From Neurospora crassa OR74A (Eukaryota > Ascomycota > Sordariomycetes > Sordariales > Sordariaceae), in contig NC_026505.1 in the NCBI RefSeq assembly GCF_000182925.2, forward strand, positions 2,604,001-2,668,000: a stretch of DNA of 64,000 nucleotides. Direction: 5' to 3'. The translations under genes were made by a program, and so were the position numbers. The notes beneath the pieces were generated by a model, which saw only the letters and a list, made by a program, of their open reading frames with translations, was not told where the DNA came from and made no database searches. This document shows, in pieces, positions 45,954 through 57,033 of the stretch. Each line of letters starts with the position of its first letter. Within the stretch, counting starts at the first letter, position 1.

Positions 45954-47012
45954 ATGTCCGACCCCTTTGGAGCCGAGGCCGAACTAATCAACATCGAGAG
46001 CCACTTCTACCAAGGCCAATACCAAGAAGTCATCGACTTTGACACCACCTCTTTCTCGGCCGACAACGCCCTCCCCGCGCGCGTCCTCCAGCTGCGCGCG
46101 CGCATCGCGCTCGGCCAAGCCGAGGACGTGCTCGCCGAAGTTGCGGGCGAGAAGAAGCCGGAGCTCGAGGCGGTGGGTGCGTTGGCGCAGCTGAAAGCGG
46201 GTGACGCCGAGTCAGCCGTGGAGACGATCGAGCAGCTGGCGGCCACGGACGCGGGTGAAATTGGTATTGTCCAGGTCGTGGGCGGGACGGTGCTGGCGGC
46301 GGCGGGTAAAGCCGACGAGGCGCTGGCGCTGCTGCAGAGGCACCAGGGCAACCTGGAGGCTGTCGCGCTGATTGTGCACATCTACCTGGCGCAGAACAGG
46401 ACGGAATTGGCGGTTAAGGAGGTGGCCAGCGCGCGGAGGCTGGCGCAAGATAGCTTGTTGTTTAACCTGGCTGAGTCGTGGGTAGGGTTGAGACTGGTTA
46501 GTAGTTTCCCCACCCCTTGTTCCTTTGCGGCGAAACACTCTTGCGGTTGGATCAAGCAGTTTACCAACTATTGACTTTTGTGTCTACTACCACTCAACAG
46601 GGCGGCGACAAGTACCAGCAAGCATTCTACGTCTTTGAAGAGCTCGCACAAGCACCCGCTACCTCCTCCGTACGGAGTCTCGTTTCGCAGGCCGTTGCTG
46701 AGATTCATCTCGGCCGCACAGAGGAGGCCCAGGCTGCCCTGGACCAGGCGCTCAAGAAGGAGCCCGGATTCGCGGACGCTATCGCGAACCAGCTCGTCTG
46801 GAGCGTCATTACTGGACAAGATTCGGCCGAGTACAAGGCGTACGTTACAGACTTACACGTATGACTCTGGTTTCCTCTGCTAACATATATGTCTGCTTTA
46901 CAGTGCCCTCGAGCAGGCTGATCCCAACCACCCCTTCTTGACCGATCTGGCCGAGAAGAGCGACCTCTTTGACAAGGCGGCGACAAAGTACAAGGCCAAG
47001 GTTTCTGCTTAA
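45954..47012 (+). CDS. Coatomer subunit epsilon (epsilon-COP)
   Basis: Three exons (45954-46496, 46601-46839, 46904-47012) give 296 residues, the usual length for epsilon-COP (yeast Sec28). It stabilises alpha-COP in the COPI coat that carries retrograde Golgi-to-ER traffic in the cytosol. The sequence is an all-helical TPR-type solenoid. Recognisable parts are the N-terminal FGAEAELINIESHFYQGQYQ, a hydrophobic LIVHIYLAQNRTELA segment, GRTEEAQAALDQALKKEPGF and the C-terminal ADPNHPFLTDL segment near the end. Introns are 104 and 64 nt. Intron 2 has a CTAAC branch site. The start is the only ATG at the head of the conserved N-terminus, in context AAGATGTCC. Confidence 0.93.
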
Positions 47013-47558
47013 GCGAATGTTTTGGGTGAGGCGATGACGAACATGAAAGATATCTTCTAATCCACAAAAAAGGACAGGCGGGGGCGCAACAAGGCGAATG
47101 ACGAAGCGGTGGATTAATGTTTGTTGGAGAGAATTCAAGGAGAAACAAGAGAAATCTGTGACCTTGGTAGTGATGCTGACACGCGGGTAGCAATGCTAGA
47201 CAGAGGAGCATTGGTTCTCATGGCAATGAGGTCGAGTCGATCGAATGCTTTCTGGACTTATATCGAGGAAGATGTGTGCCAATGCAGTGTACAGCTGGGT
47301 GAATGAAAGCAGCATGTCGTATCTCTTCGCAGTGTTTCTGATACCATAACCTTGGAGAAATGATCCAAGTTTCAAGTACAGACGTGGGCCTATTGAGGCT
47401 GAACAGTGGTAGACGTGTATAATTTGAAGATAAGAGAGAACGATTACGGATGGTTCAGTTGGATAGTTGGATGGGTCGAACAGTCGGATATGAAAGTCGT
47501 ACATCCATCGGAAAGGGATGTCGCACTCTTACACTACACTAGCGTATGTAGTAGAAAA

Positions 47559-47606
47559 GGGGGCAAAGGGGGCAGAGGGGGCAGAGGGGGAAGGGGGGAC
47601 AAGGGG
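47559..47606 (+). repeat. G-run array (G-quadruplex candidate)
   Basis: Six G runs of 4-6 bases are separated by CAAA, CAGA, CAGA, AA and ACAA. The 9-bp GGGGGCAGA unit is tandemly repeated. Four or more runs with loops of 2-4 nt fulfil the usual intramolecular quadruplex pattern on the + strand. It lies about 550 bp after the epsilon-COP stop codon. Confidence 0.8.
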
Positions 47607-48228
47607 ACTGATGCAATTCGATGAAGATCTCAGCCTTAAACTGGTAGGTGATAGCCGGACTTTGAGTGGTCCCGACGTGGCCTATGGGAGGAATCCTTCA
47701 TTCGATGACCGAGGTGCAACGGACTTTTGTCACGGCGTCTGACGATACGTTTGGTTGTTGGTCGGATATTGTCTGTTGTAGGGACAATCACTTTAGAATG
47801 GACGGCTGAGTGAGAAATAAGCCTTGGCTGAGTTGTGTTGGCTATGATGAATGTGGCTTGTATTAGGGGCGGGTGAGGTTGTTGAAGGCAGAAGGGGTCT
47901 GGTGTCGTGGAACATTGCAGTGGCATCATCAAGTCGGCATGGATCATCGTGATGGAGAATCAGTCTCGAAAGAGATGTCCATTTACACTACAGTAACCTT
48001 GAAAGGCGGGGAAATGAAGACGAATGACCGACGGCCTGTGATCCCGTCTTGCCCGTCACCCGTCTAGAAGGATAGGACCCACAACGGCGGCATCGCGGCG
48101 GACCCCAAGCAAGACCCTTAGAGCGGCGGAAGCGGCAGCCCTGCTTGGCTTGGCTTCCGTCTGTGTCCGCTGGAAAGCCGAGAAAGCTTGGCCTGCACGG
48201 TGCATCTTTAGGTGACCCTGTTCCCGTT

Positions 48229-48274
48229 CCCTCTTTCTTTCTTTCTTTCTTTTCTTTTCTTTTCTTTTCTTTTT
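48229..48274 (+). repeat. Pyrimidine microsatellite (TTTC)n(TTTTC)n
   Basis: A CTTT run followed by CTTTT units, all C and T. It is an ordinary simple repeat, likely polymorphic. Confidence 0.9.
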
Positions 48275-50182
48275 GGCTTTGCTTTCACTTGTAGAGTATC
48301 AGAAGGGTCAAACAATGTTAGCAAAGGTCCGAGAACAGAACCCCCTTACGCTGGAGGAAATGTTCGACTTTAGTCAACAGTCTGGGAGCTATAGTTCATG
48401 CAGGTTACAAAGCCACTAGACTTAGGCAACAGTTTGGCAGTGTTCCATCCGTTCCCCGGAAAGCATCTTCGATTCGCGCAAGAGGTGCTCGGAGAGGTGA
48501 GGTGACCTTGACGAAGGCACAAGCGTGTGCGGCAAGGACGCGGTTAGGTTGAGAACTGATTGGTATCAAATGCAGATGCGCAGTTTATTGGAATCAACGG
48601 GACATTACATTTGGGGGACATGTTCTATCTCTTTCAGCCCGTCTCATGTTTATGACACCATTCAGCCCCTCCCATAGGCTCGTTGGAACGACGGCCCACC
48701 GCTTGTTTTTTGTTCAAGGTCAACAGTGTAGTCAAGGAGGTCCTGAGAGTGGTTCAAGTTCGAGTAGCTTTGGCGGTTAATCTTCTGCCGTTGCGTCGTC
48801 TTGTTACACCTGCATACACAAGACAGATGTTGATGTATCGTGATGTACGCGTGATGTAACTCTGGGTTATGCAACTACCGCATGGATACCTTGGCTACCT
48901 TATTGTACATTGGACAAACGCCCAACTTCCCCTTTTTTTTTTCGCGAATCGCGATCTGTGTTTTTTTTCTTTTTTTCTTTTGACACCTTTGAAAGACGGG
49001 ATGCGCCCCTGCAGATTTGGCCTTGTTAAGATACACTAAACAAACTAAATCATCCGCGGGCCCGAGCATCCGGCCGGAGATCCCCCGGGGCAATCGGTGG
49101 GTAGGCAGGCGGTGGACGAGACTCCTTGGCGGATTCAAAAAGTTGAAACTGTCCTCTTCCGTCAGGTTGGAGCATCACGCGACCCTCTTCAGTTCTTTTC
49201 TCTTCGTTCAGTTGTTTCCTCCTCAACCAAATATCAGCCTCACAGCCTTGATACATACACTACACGCGACGGAGAGAAGCACAGAAAGTCAGTTCCAAGA
49301 CTCCAAGCCCCGCCGATCTCAGCTTCCACGACTTCGATTTTGTCACCCACTTCCTGGTTGCCCAGGATCCCCCACTCCACTCGGGAATTTCCATCGCATT
49401 GCCTCTACACACACACACAGTGTAGTGTAAACCAGCTATCCCAGCCCGAATGACGTCTCTGTCCTCCAGCTCGGTCTGACCCTGATACGCTCGACCGTCT
49501 CTACCGCTGTCGAGACTCGAATGGCTACCGCCCAGTTCGTCTCAACACAGTCTGAGAGTCCAAATTCCACTCTCCCATCAATCTTGAATGCACGCTAGAC
49601 ACTTACAGACAGTACTCTTGACGCATGAACGCGGAGTGTAACGAACTCGACGGCATTATTCCCAAAATCATAACAACCCCTTTTATGTTTTGGTCATTGA
49701 CGAGACACGATACTACCACCACCACCCTTTTAATCTTGCCAGACATTGAGCCTCGAATAAGTCAGAGGAGCGAGCCTATTCTTCCCCACGCCATTCCTCT
49801 TTCTAAACAATCCCGCCCCTTGCACATCAAACACACAGGCCTGCACGACACCACCACCACCACCACCAGGGCCCATCCATTACAGAGCGGCACTACCAAA
49901 GGAGGACCAACCGGCAGGACAAGCAACTTTCAAAACAAGAAACTTGGAAGCAGCCACAGCACCAGCACCATTGACGATTGACGACGCTCCCCCTACGACA
50001 AATTGGCTGGCGCTTACGCAGTACTACGATTATCGGACCCCTCTTTTGCCTTGCCCTGCCTTGCTTGGCTGAGCGATCCCGTCAAGCCGTCACTGACTCG
50101 GCACCGCCACTGCCAATATCCCCGTATATAGCTCCATAGGTACCCAGCCGGGCGACCCCGCTAGGTCCCCCTTCCCGCCGCC

Positions 50183-53100
50183 ATGGTCCGCATTATTCCA
50201 AACCGTCTCAAGTCATCCAGCAACTCCTTAGCAACTAGCAGAAGCACAAGTCCAATGCGAAGCAAGGGCGATTCAGCAAGCCCCGAGGGGCGCAGAGACA
50301 CGGGTTTGGTTCTGGATGTCAAGATCATACAGGTGTGTTTGTCCATGTCGATGCGCGGTCCCGGCATGATCCGAATCGCATTCCATTTCCGCAACAGCAG
50401 CGCTGATGGATGTTTTTGTTTTGTCTACTACAGGCCAGAAACCTTGCGGCAAAGGATCGAGGAGGCACATCGGATCCGGTAAGTTATGCGACAACAATCC
50501 CTACAATTTTCGACTACAAGTATCGTCAGTTGGTGCTGGTTGCTGACACAGGCTGCCTCCTGCTGCGTCTAGTACCTCGTATTGACCCTGGGCGACGCCA
50601 AATACACGACCTCCACGATACCAAAGACTCTCGACCCGATCTGGAACGAACACTACCAGTTTCCCATCAACAGCGCGCAAAGTCTTTCCCTCACCGGTAT
50701 TTGCTGGGACAAGGATCGCTTCGGGAAGGACTACCTGGGTGAGTTTGAGCTCGCTCTTGATGAGGCCTTCGCCGAGGATGGCATCACCGACCTTGGGCCA
50801 GGCTGGATCCCCCTGAAGAGCAAGAGGACCGGAAAGAAGAGCAGCGTCGTCTCAGGTGAGGTGGAGCTGCAATTGACCATCGTCGACAACTCGAATCTCG
50901 AAGCCACTCCCAGAGAGCTCTACGACCAGTTCATTTCCGTCACCAAGTCTGCGCCTGTGCTTGATACCGCCTCGCAAGTATCGTCCACGCGCTCCAAGAA
51001 CGCATATGAATTTGTCAATGGCGATAGCGACACCTTGGGCATTGTTTATCTGGAGATTGGCAAGATCACCGACTTGCCTCCCGAGCGCAACGTGACCAAG
51101 ACCGGCTTCGACATGGATCCCTTCGTCGTCATCTCACTCGGCAGGCAGACATTCCGCACCAAGACGATCCGGCACAATCTCAATCCCGTGTATAACGAAA
51201 AGATGATCTTCACGATATCGAATTACGAGCAGATGTACTCCTTCAACTTTACCGTCATCGACCACGATAAATATTCTGGCAACGACTTTGTCGCTTCCGT
51301 CAACCTTCCGATCCGGGAAATCATGGAAAACGCACCAAAGCCCAACCCAGAAACCGGTCTCTATCACCTGAAGGATATCCCAGACTACGCTCCAGTGCAG
51401 AAGAGCGGTGGCCGATTCGCGAGATTGGGCCTGTCTCGGACGGCCTCTGTTCAAAGCTTGAGCAAAGCCGCCAGGCCTGGTCTTTCTAGGCAAAACTCCA
51501 CGGCCACAAAGGAACCATCGGTAGCTGGGACCCCTCTTCAGATCGCTGTCGACAGTGCTCAGGAATATGGCCGGACTGCCCTTCCCCCGCCTAGCCCGGC
51601 CTTGCTGTCACCTGGGGAGAATCCCATGGCGGCGGCGGGTGCGGCTGCTATGGGTGGCGAGATTGCGTCCCAGTCCGAAGGGGACGATGACAACTTCACT
51701 TTCTTGACTCTTCCTCTCAAGATGAAGAACCTTGAGAAGTGGGAGTCCAAGCACAGCCCTCAACTCTATCTTCGCATCAAGTACATGCCGTACCCTGCGC
51801 TGAGACAGCAGTTCTGGAGGGCACTCTTGAAGCAGTACGACGCGGACGAGAGCGGGCGCATCAGCAAGGTCGAGCTGACAACCATGCTGGACACCCTCGG
51901 CTCCACACTGCGCGAGTCTACCATCGATAGCTTTTTCCAGCGATTCCCCCATAGGATGGAAGGGGACGACTCGGATGATTTGACTATGGACGAGGCCGTC
52001 ATTTGCTTGGAGGATCAGCTAGAGGCCAAGTCGCGCTCGACCGTGCAGGGAATGGTCGACAAGGTCAAGGATAACGTGAAGAACCTCCTTCCTGGTCACG
52101 GCAAGGACTCTGGTACCACTAGTGATCAAGAGGACGCGGAGACTCCGGCCAGCGGTTCACAACTTACCGATTCAACCCTCAACGTACCAGATCTTGGCAC
52201 CTCTGGTGAGGAAGGAGACCTGCTCGACCGTGATGACTTGAACCTTTCATCTAGCGGCGAGGAACACGTTGTGGAGATCAAGGAGTGCCCTATTTGCCAC
52301 CAACCTCGCCTGAACAAGCGGAAGGATGCCGACATCATTACCCACATTGCAACTTGCGCCAGCCAGGATTGGCGCCAAGTCGACAATCTTGTGATGGGTG
52401 GCTTCGTTACTTCGAGCCAAGCCCAGCGCAAGTGGTATTCCAAGGTCATCACCAAGATCTCGTATGGCGGCTACAAGGTTGGAGCCAACTCGGCCAACAT
52501 TCTTGTCCAGGACCGTATTACCGGACAGATCAACGAGGAGAAGATGAGCGTCTACGTCCGACTTGGCATCCGCTTGCTGTACAAGGGTCTCAAGTCCAAC
52601 AACATGGAGACGAAGCGCATCCGTAAGCTCCTCAAGAGCCTTAGTGTCAAGCAGGGCAAGAAGTACGACGATCCGAACTCCAAGGCGGAGATCCCCAAGT
52701 TCATCCAGTTCCACGGTCTTGATCTGTCCGAAGTTGCACAGCCTCTGGAGGAATTCAAGAACTTCAACGAATTCTTCTATCGCGCCCTCAAGCCCGGTGC
52801 GCGCCCCTGTTCGGCTCCTGAAAACCCTCGCATCGTCGTTTCTCCCGCCGACTGCCGCTGCGTTGTCTTCAACAGCATCGACACGGCCACCAATGTCTGG
52901 ATCAAGGGTCGTGAATTTACCGTCAAGCGCCTGCTTGGTGACGCTTACCCTGAAGATGTTGCGCGGTACGAGGGAGGTGCGCTCGGCATCTTCCGCCTTG
53001 CGCCACAGGATTACCACCGCTTTCATATCCCCGTTGACGGTGTTATGCGCCAGCCCAAGACGATCGAAGGAGAGTACTATACTGTCAACCCAATGGCCAT

Positions 53101-53624
53101 TCGGTCGGCGCTGGATGTGTACGGCGAGAACGTGAGAGTGCTAGTGCCGATTGACAGCCCCGTGTTTGGCCGCGTCATGGTTGTTTGCGTTGGCGCCATG
53201 ATGGTCGGTAGTACCGTCATTACGAGGAATGAGGGCGACGAGGTGAAGAGGGGCGAGGAGCTCGGATACTTCAAGTTTGGTGGTAGCACGATTGTTGTGC
53301 TCTTTGAGCCGGGCAGGATGGTGTGGGATGAGGATCTGGTGCAGAACTCGCTTCTGCCTTTGGAGACTTTGGTGAGTCTGACCGATCAAGTGACTTGTAT
53401 AGAGGTCGTTGACTAACAGTAACGAACAGATCCGCGTCGGCATGTCGGTCGGTCACGCACCTGATGAGCCACAGTGGATTCCTGATATGCCCAAGAACGA
53501 GGGCGATATCACGGCCGAGGACAAGGCCGAAGCCAAGCGCCGTATCCAGGGCCAGGTTGCCGAGGAGTCGCCGGAGGATAGCGGCAATGACGAGGTTCCC
53601 CCTCCTCCGGCGTTGGGTCCATGA
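50183..53624 (+). CDS. C2-domain phosphatidylserine decarboxylase (PSD2 type)
   Basis: Four exons (50183-50332, 50434-50478, 50573-53371, 53430-53624) give 1062 residues. The enzyme converts phosphatidylserine to phosphatidylethanolamine at Golgi/endosomal membranes. Domains in order are C2 (about 42-165), C2 (218-330), an EF-hand-like loop with DADESGRISKVE (about 488-500), a Cys/His cluster CPICHQ...HIATC (637-660), then the decarboxylase domain. The catalytic part has YHRFHIPVDG (His880, His883) and ends with FGGST. Ser970 in that motif should be the self-cleavage site that becomes the pyruvoyl cofactor. No N-terminal transit peptide is present, unlike mitochondrial PSD1. Exon 2 is only 45 nt and lies inside the first C2 domain. 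The start has a strong context (GCCGCCATGG). Intron 3 shows a CTAAC branch site. Confidence 0.93.
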
Positions 53625-54020
53625 GGAAGTGGTCTCCGCCGTTTGGTTGGGTGGTTCAGATAATTTTGTATCGACCTTTGGGATACAAGTGTATGTTTTT
53701 ATGCCAACCTGGTCTTTGAGCGCTGAGTTTGAGTGTCCTGCATAAAGATTTGTAATATTATGATTTTACGAAGTATCGAAATAAGCCGAACAGTTGTTGC
53801 ACATCTTCATGGGTCGAATTACTGTCCAAAGCCTCGTGTGTTTGCTCCGTGATATTTTTCAGGGTATCGTGAGTAACCAACCAAAACCAGTCCCTGGTTG
53901 TTCTTTACCTTCCACACACTCCCCGCCCGATTTCCAATCGACGGCTCGGTCCTTAACGCCTCGAAAAATGCACCATTCTACCTCCCATCATCTTCCCCAT
54001 CCAGTCCGTGACAAAAGATA
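53625..54020. other. Convergent intergenic region
   Basis: 3' regions of the PSD gene and of the fta4 gene. Nothing else is recognised. Confidence 0.5.
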
Positions 54021-54947
54021 TCAAAAGCTGTCCAGCAACTTATCCAACTTCTTCCTCTCATCACCTGCCCCCTCTCCCTCCTCCCCTTCCCTCGCCCTCT
54101 TCCTCCTCCCACTCCCACTCCCACTCCCTCTTTCCTTCTCCTTTCCCCTCTCCTTATCCAGCTTCTCAACCCTTCCACCCACTCTAGCCAGCAGAACCCT
54201 CATCCTCTGCAACTCAGCCTCCATCTCCCCATTCTTGGTTACCAGATTCTCTTGTACCGCTTTCATTCCTCCTCCTCCCCCTTCCCCTTCTGCTCCCTCC
54301 CTTACTTGTTCTCCTTCGGCATTCAGGTCTTGAGCAGGGGAAGCTGCAAACCCCTCAACCAAACCCTTGATTTTTCGTAATCTGGCCACCCGTTCCAACA
54401 CCTTGCGTTTCTGCTGGTCCAATTCCTTCAACTGCGCCACCAACTCGGCAAACCGCTTGGCTTCCATGGGGTGGTCGTCTGCTTCTTTTTCCGACACAGA
54501 GGACCAGGAGTCGGGTATGGAGGTGATTAAGCGGGGGACGGTCAAGTCGGCGTTTACTCGCAACCAAGCCTGTCCACCATCTTCGTCGTCCTCCTCATCA
54601 TCATCTTCGTTTTCTTTCCCCCCCAAGGATGTGGAAGTTGAAGTAGAAGTAAAATAGAGTTTGTCGATTTGTTCGGCTACGTGTCGTGTCGCTTGAGGAG
54701 GGTAGGCGCGTCGGTTGTGTTGGGTGAGGCGGTGGTTGAGTTTCTGGAGGGCTTCGGAGAGCGGTTTTTGAGGGATGCTTTGGTGTTGTTGTTGGGATTG
54801 AGAGTGGGAAGAGGAGGTGTCGTCGTTTTGAGAAGTGAAGGTGCGCGTTGGGGCCAAGGGTTGGGAGAGGGTGCGCGTTTGGGTGTTGAGGAAGTCGGAT
54901 TTTAGGGAGAGGATGGTTGGTGGGGGTGGTTGTTGTTGGGGTGGCAT
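54021..54947 (-). CDS. Kinetochore protein Fta4-like (Sim4 complex)
   Basis: An intronless gene of 308 residues. The N-terminus has the family pattern LSLKSDFLNTQTRTLSQPLAP, followed by a Ser/Gln-rich linker. The central signature ALQKLNHRLTQHNRRAYPPQ then RHVAEQIDKLYF matches the FTA4 family. Fta4 belongs to the inner-kinetochore Sim4/CCAN complex (CENP-U related) that links centromeric chromatin to microtubule-binding proteins. An acidic run of Glu and Asp follows, then a coiled coil (about 190-225) with LKELDQQKRKVLERVARLRK. The C-terminal part is Glu/Gly/Lys-rich. The ATG at 54947 is used since the frame above it offers only TTG. The gene is divergent from the CIA84-like gene, with a transposon between them beginning about 305 bp upstream of this start. 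Confidence 0.78.
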   Translation of the reverse strand: MPPQQQPPPPTILSLKSDFLNTQTRTLSQPLAPTRTFTSQNDDTSSSHSQSQQQHQSIPQKPLSEALQKLNHRLTQHNRRAYPPQATRHVAEQIDKLYFTSTSTSTSLGGKENEDDDEEDDEDGGQAWLRVNADLTVPRLITSIPDSWSSVSEKEADDHPMEAKRFAELVAQLKELDQQKRKVLERVARLRKIKGLVEGFAASPAQDLNAEGEQVREGAEGEGGGGGMKAVQENLVTKNGEMEAELQRMRVLLARVGGRVEKLDKERGKEKERGSGSGSGRRKRAREGEEGEGAGDERKKLDKLLDSF

Positions 54948-55251
54948 TATGGGTTGTGTTTTGATCGTTCTATGGTTGGTCGATTGTGGTGGATTTATTG
55001 AGATGCGGGATGTTCGATTATATAAGTCCAATCTCAAGTGGATATCAATCTGTATATCTTTTTACGTTGGGTTGTGGTGGTAACGGTTATGTATTTCATA
55101 TGATTAGTTGGTGGATGAATGACACCGATGGAGGTGATGCTGCTTTGAGAATGGAATTGGAGAAGCGCGCGTTGACCCTAACCCTGAGCTTCTCGGATAA
55201 TGACAGCATGGGATGAGGGGTCGCTGTGGATGCACTGCAACGGTAACTATA

Positions 55252-55293
55252 CCTGGCTCGCTCCCCAAATATTAAATAATACACTAAAACAAG
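55252..55293 (+). repeat. Left terminal inverted repeat
   Basis: It begins CCTGGCTCGCTCCCCAAATA and pairs with the reverse complement of the right end with about five mismatches. Confidence 0.85.
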
Positions 55294-55430
55294 GCAGACC
55301 CCCTGCAGCCCGGCCTTGGCAACCATCATCAAGGTAAACATTAATATAAACATCAACCTTTGGCATTTACCACAATCCTTTTTCTTAGTCTTTTCTTAGC
55401 AAAAATAATCATTCACTATAATTATTCGTA

Positions 55431-56537
55431 ATAGGAGCACCTCATCATTCTACCCCTAAGAAAAACCGCTTTATTAGCGCCTTCAACGACTGTGAAAGAA
55501 AAGGCGAAGTTTACTTTAAGTCAGACCTCTTTAAAGAGTATAGCATTTCCTATACAACCGGATGGCGGATCCTCAAAAATAAAGACCGAAATAATAGCCG
55601 GACCTTTCATTCTACTTATCTAGAAAGAAGAGGAAGAAGGAGAAAGCTTTCTTCTAAAGATATTGCTATTATTGAAAAATTTTTCGAGAACGAAGGCTTT
55701 AATGTAAGGACTATCCCTTGGGAAGGTTTTCTTGTAGTAGCCAGCCTCGATATTGAATACTACAGCAAAATAATTAGGAAAGTAATCCATTAGTAAGACT
55801 TCCAGAAATGCATTGCTTGCGAAAAGGCTTATATTTCTCCTAATTTTAAAAAGCGGCGGTTACAATGGGCGAAAGATATACTCCGAAAATATCTAATTCC
55901 TGAAGCATAGCGGCGAATTCGCTTCTCGGACGAATACCATTTCGGATGGGGCCCTTAAGGGAAGGTCTGGGTTATAAGGAGACCTTAGGAAAAATATTGC
56001 TCTAATTGCATTATTGAGAAAGAGGATCCAAAAGAGAAAGATCGGAAAAGAGTTTATATTTGGGCTGCTATCGGCTATAATTTTAAATCCCCTCTCGTCT
56101 TCTACAATATCCCGGGGAATGACAACGGCAAAATGAGTCTCAAGGTCTATAGGGATAAGATCTTGGATCCGATAGTTAGAGAATAATTGAGAAGAGGCGA
56201 AGATTTTACTTTAGAAGAGGATAATGATAGTAGTTACGGAGGAGTAGTAAAGGAAGGAAAGAAGCTGAATATCGTCCAAAAATAGAAAAAGGACAACGGA
56301 TTGGAGTATTATTTTAACTGCCCTAGTTCACCAGACTTTTCACCCATTGAAAAGGCATGGTAGTCACTAAAGTAATACCTTAGAAAGAGAGGGAAATGGG
56401 ATAACGAGGTTATTAGGGAATTAGCCCAAGAAGGATAGGATGCACTAACTCAAGAAAAGATCAATTCGTGGATTGACCAAATACCGGAAATTTTGCAGCA
56501 GTGTATTGAATTAGAAGGAGCATTAACAGGGCATTAA
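55431..56537 (+). pseudogene. Transposase relic (DDE, Tc1/mariner type)
   Basis: A single frame of 369 codons runs with no frameshift, but it has ten in-frame stops: 55791, 55794, 55908, 55956, 55986, 56184, 56283, 56361, 56373 and 56436. All are TAG or TAA, as RIP produces from CAG, CAA and TGG. The likely start codon now reads ATA at 55431, also a G-to-A change. A helix-turn-helix region comes first (FKEYSISYTTGWRILKNK). The catalytic domain shows FSDEYHFGWGP (first acidic residue), EEDNDSSYGG (second) and SPDFSPIEKAW (third). It ends with IELEGALTGH. It cannot make a functional transposase. Confidence 0.9.
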
Positions 56538-56605
56538 TTTGCAGTTTATTTCATCCATTTTGGCCATGGTTTCGTTGATTTATCTTGTCATGAATATTCG
56601 TAGTG

Positions 56606-56647
56606 GTGGCTTTGGTGTATCATTTAATATTTGGGGAGCGAGCCTGG
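56606..56647 (-). repeat. Right terminal inverted repeat
   Basis: Its reverse complement begins CCAGGCTCGCTCCCCAAATA. This end keeps more C/G at variable sites than the left end, so it has less RIP damage. Confidence 0.85.
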
Positions 56648-57033
56648 CTGGCATGGGGTAGTGGAGCTTGGGCCAACCACCCGATGTTCGCAACACTTGT
56701 GCTGGAAGCTGCCCCGGTCAACAGGAATTTGGAGATTTCAATAGAAAAGAAAACAAAACAAAAAGGAGCCCGTTCCTGCCACCAGAAGATCCCAAGGTCG
56801 CCTCGGTCGCTTGTGCTTGCGTCTGTGTTTGCGACAACGACAATCGGGGTGTCATCTTCCACCACCATGCACCAGTAGTACGTACCCTCTTCGAACCCCC
56901 GACTCGAGAAGCGACTCCATGGAGAACTGGAGAACGATGGAGACGCTGGCGACGGAGATGGAGCACGCGAACCCCTCAACTTACTCGAGTCATGAACCCA
57001 GGACTGTGCTCTACTAGGATCCCTTTCCCAACC

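Larger units (their letters stand above)
47013..50182. other. Intergenic region of 3.2 kb before the PSD gene
   Basis: No gene is supported. It contains a G-run array and a pyrimidine microsatellite (listed). From about 49150 onward the sequence is pyrimidine-rich and resembles a long 5' leader of the decarboxylase gene. An ATG-started 118-codon open frame at 49625-49981 ends 201 bp before the main ATG; its Thr/His-rich product matches nothing I know and it may be an upstream ORF or chance. Confidence 0.5.
55252..56647 (+). mobile_element. Tc1/mariner-type DNA transposon, RIP-inactivated
   Basis: A 1396-bp element bounded by terminal inverted repeats of about 42 bp (55252-55293 and 56606-56647). 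The repeats share GGCTCGCTCCCCAAATATT and then TAAAT(A/G)ATACAC(T/C)AAA(A/G)C. Differences between the two ends are mostly transitions. It carries one transposase relic. A TA precedes the left end, but CT follows the right end, so no clean TA target duplication is seen. The interior is AT-rich, unlike both flanks. Size and single-gene structure fit Tc1/mariner elements. Confidence 0.88.

Noticed and set aside
55176-55185. CCCTAACCCT, resembling the telomere repeat
   Set aside because: Fewer than two units are present, which is expected by chance.
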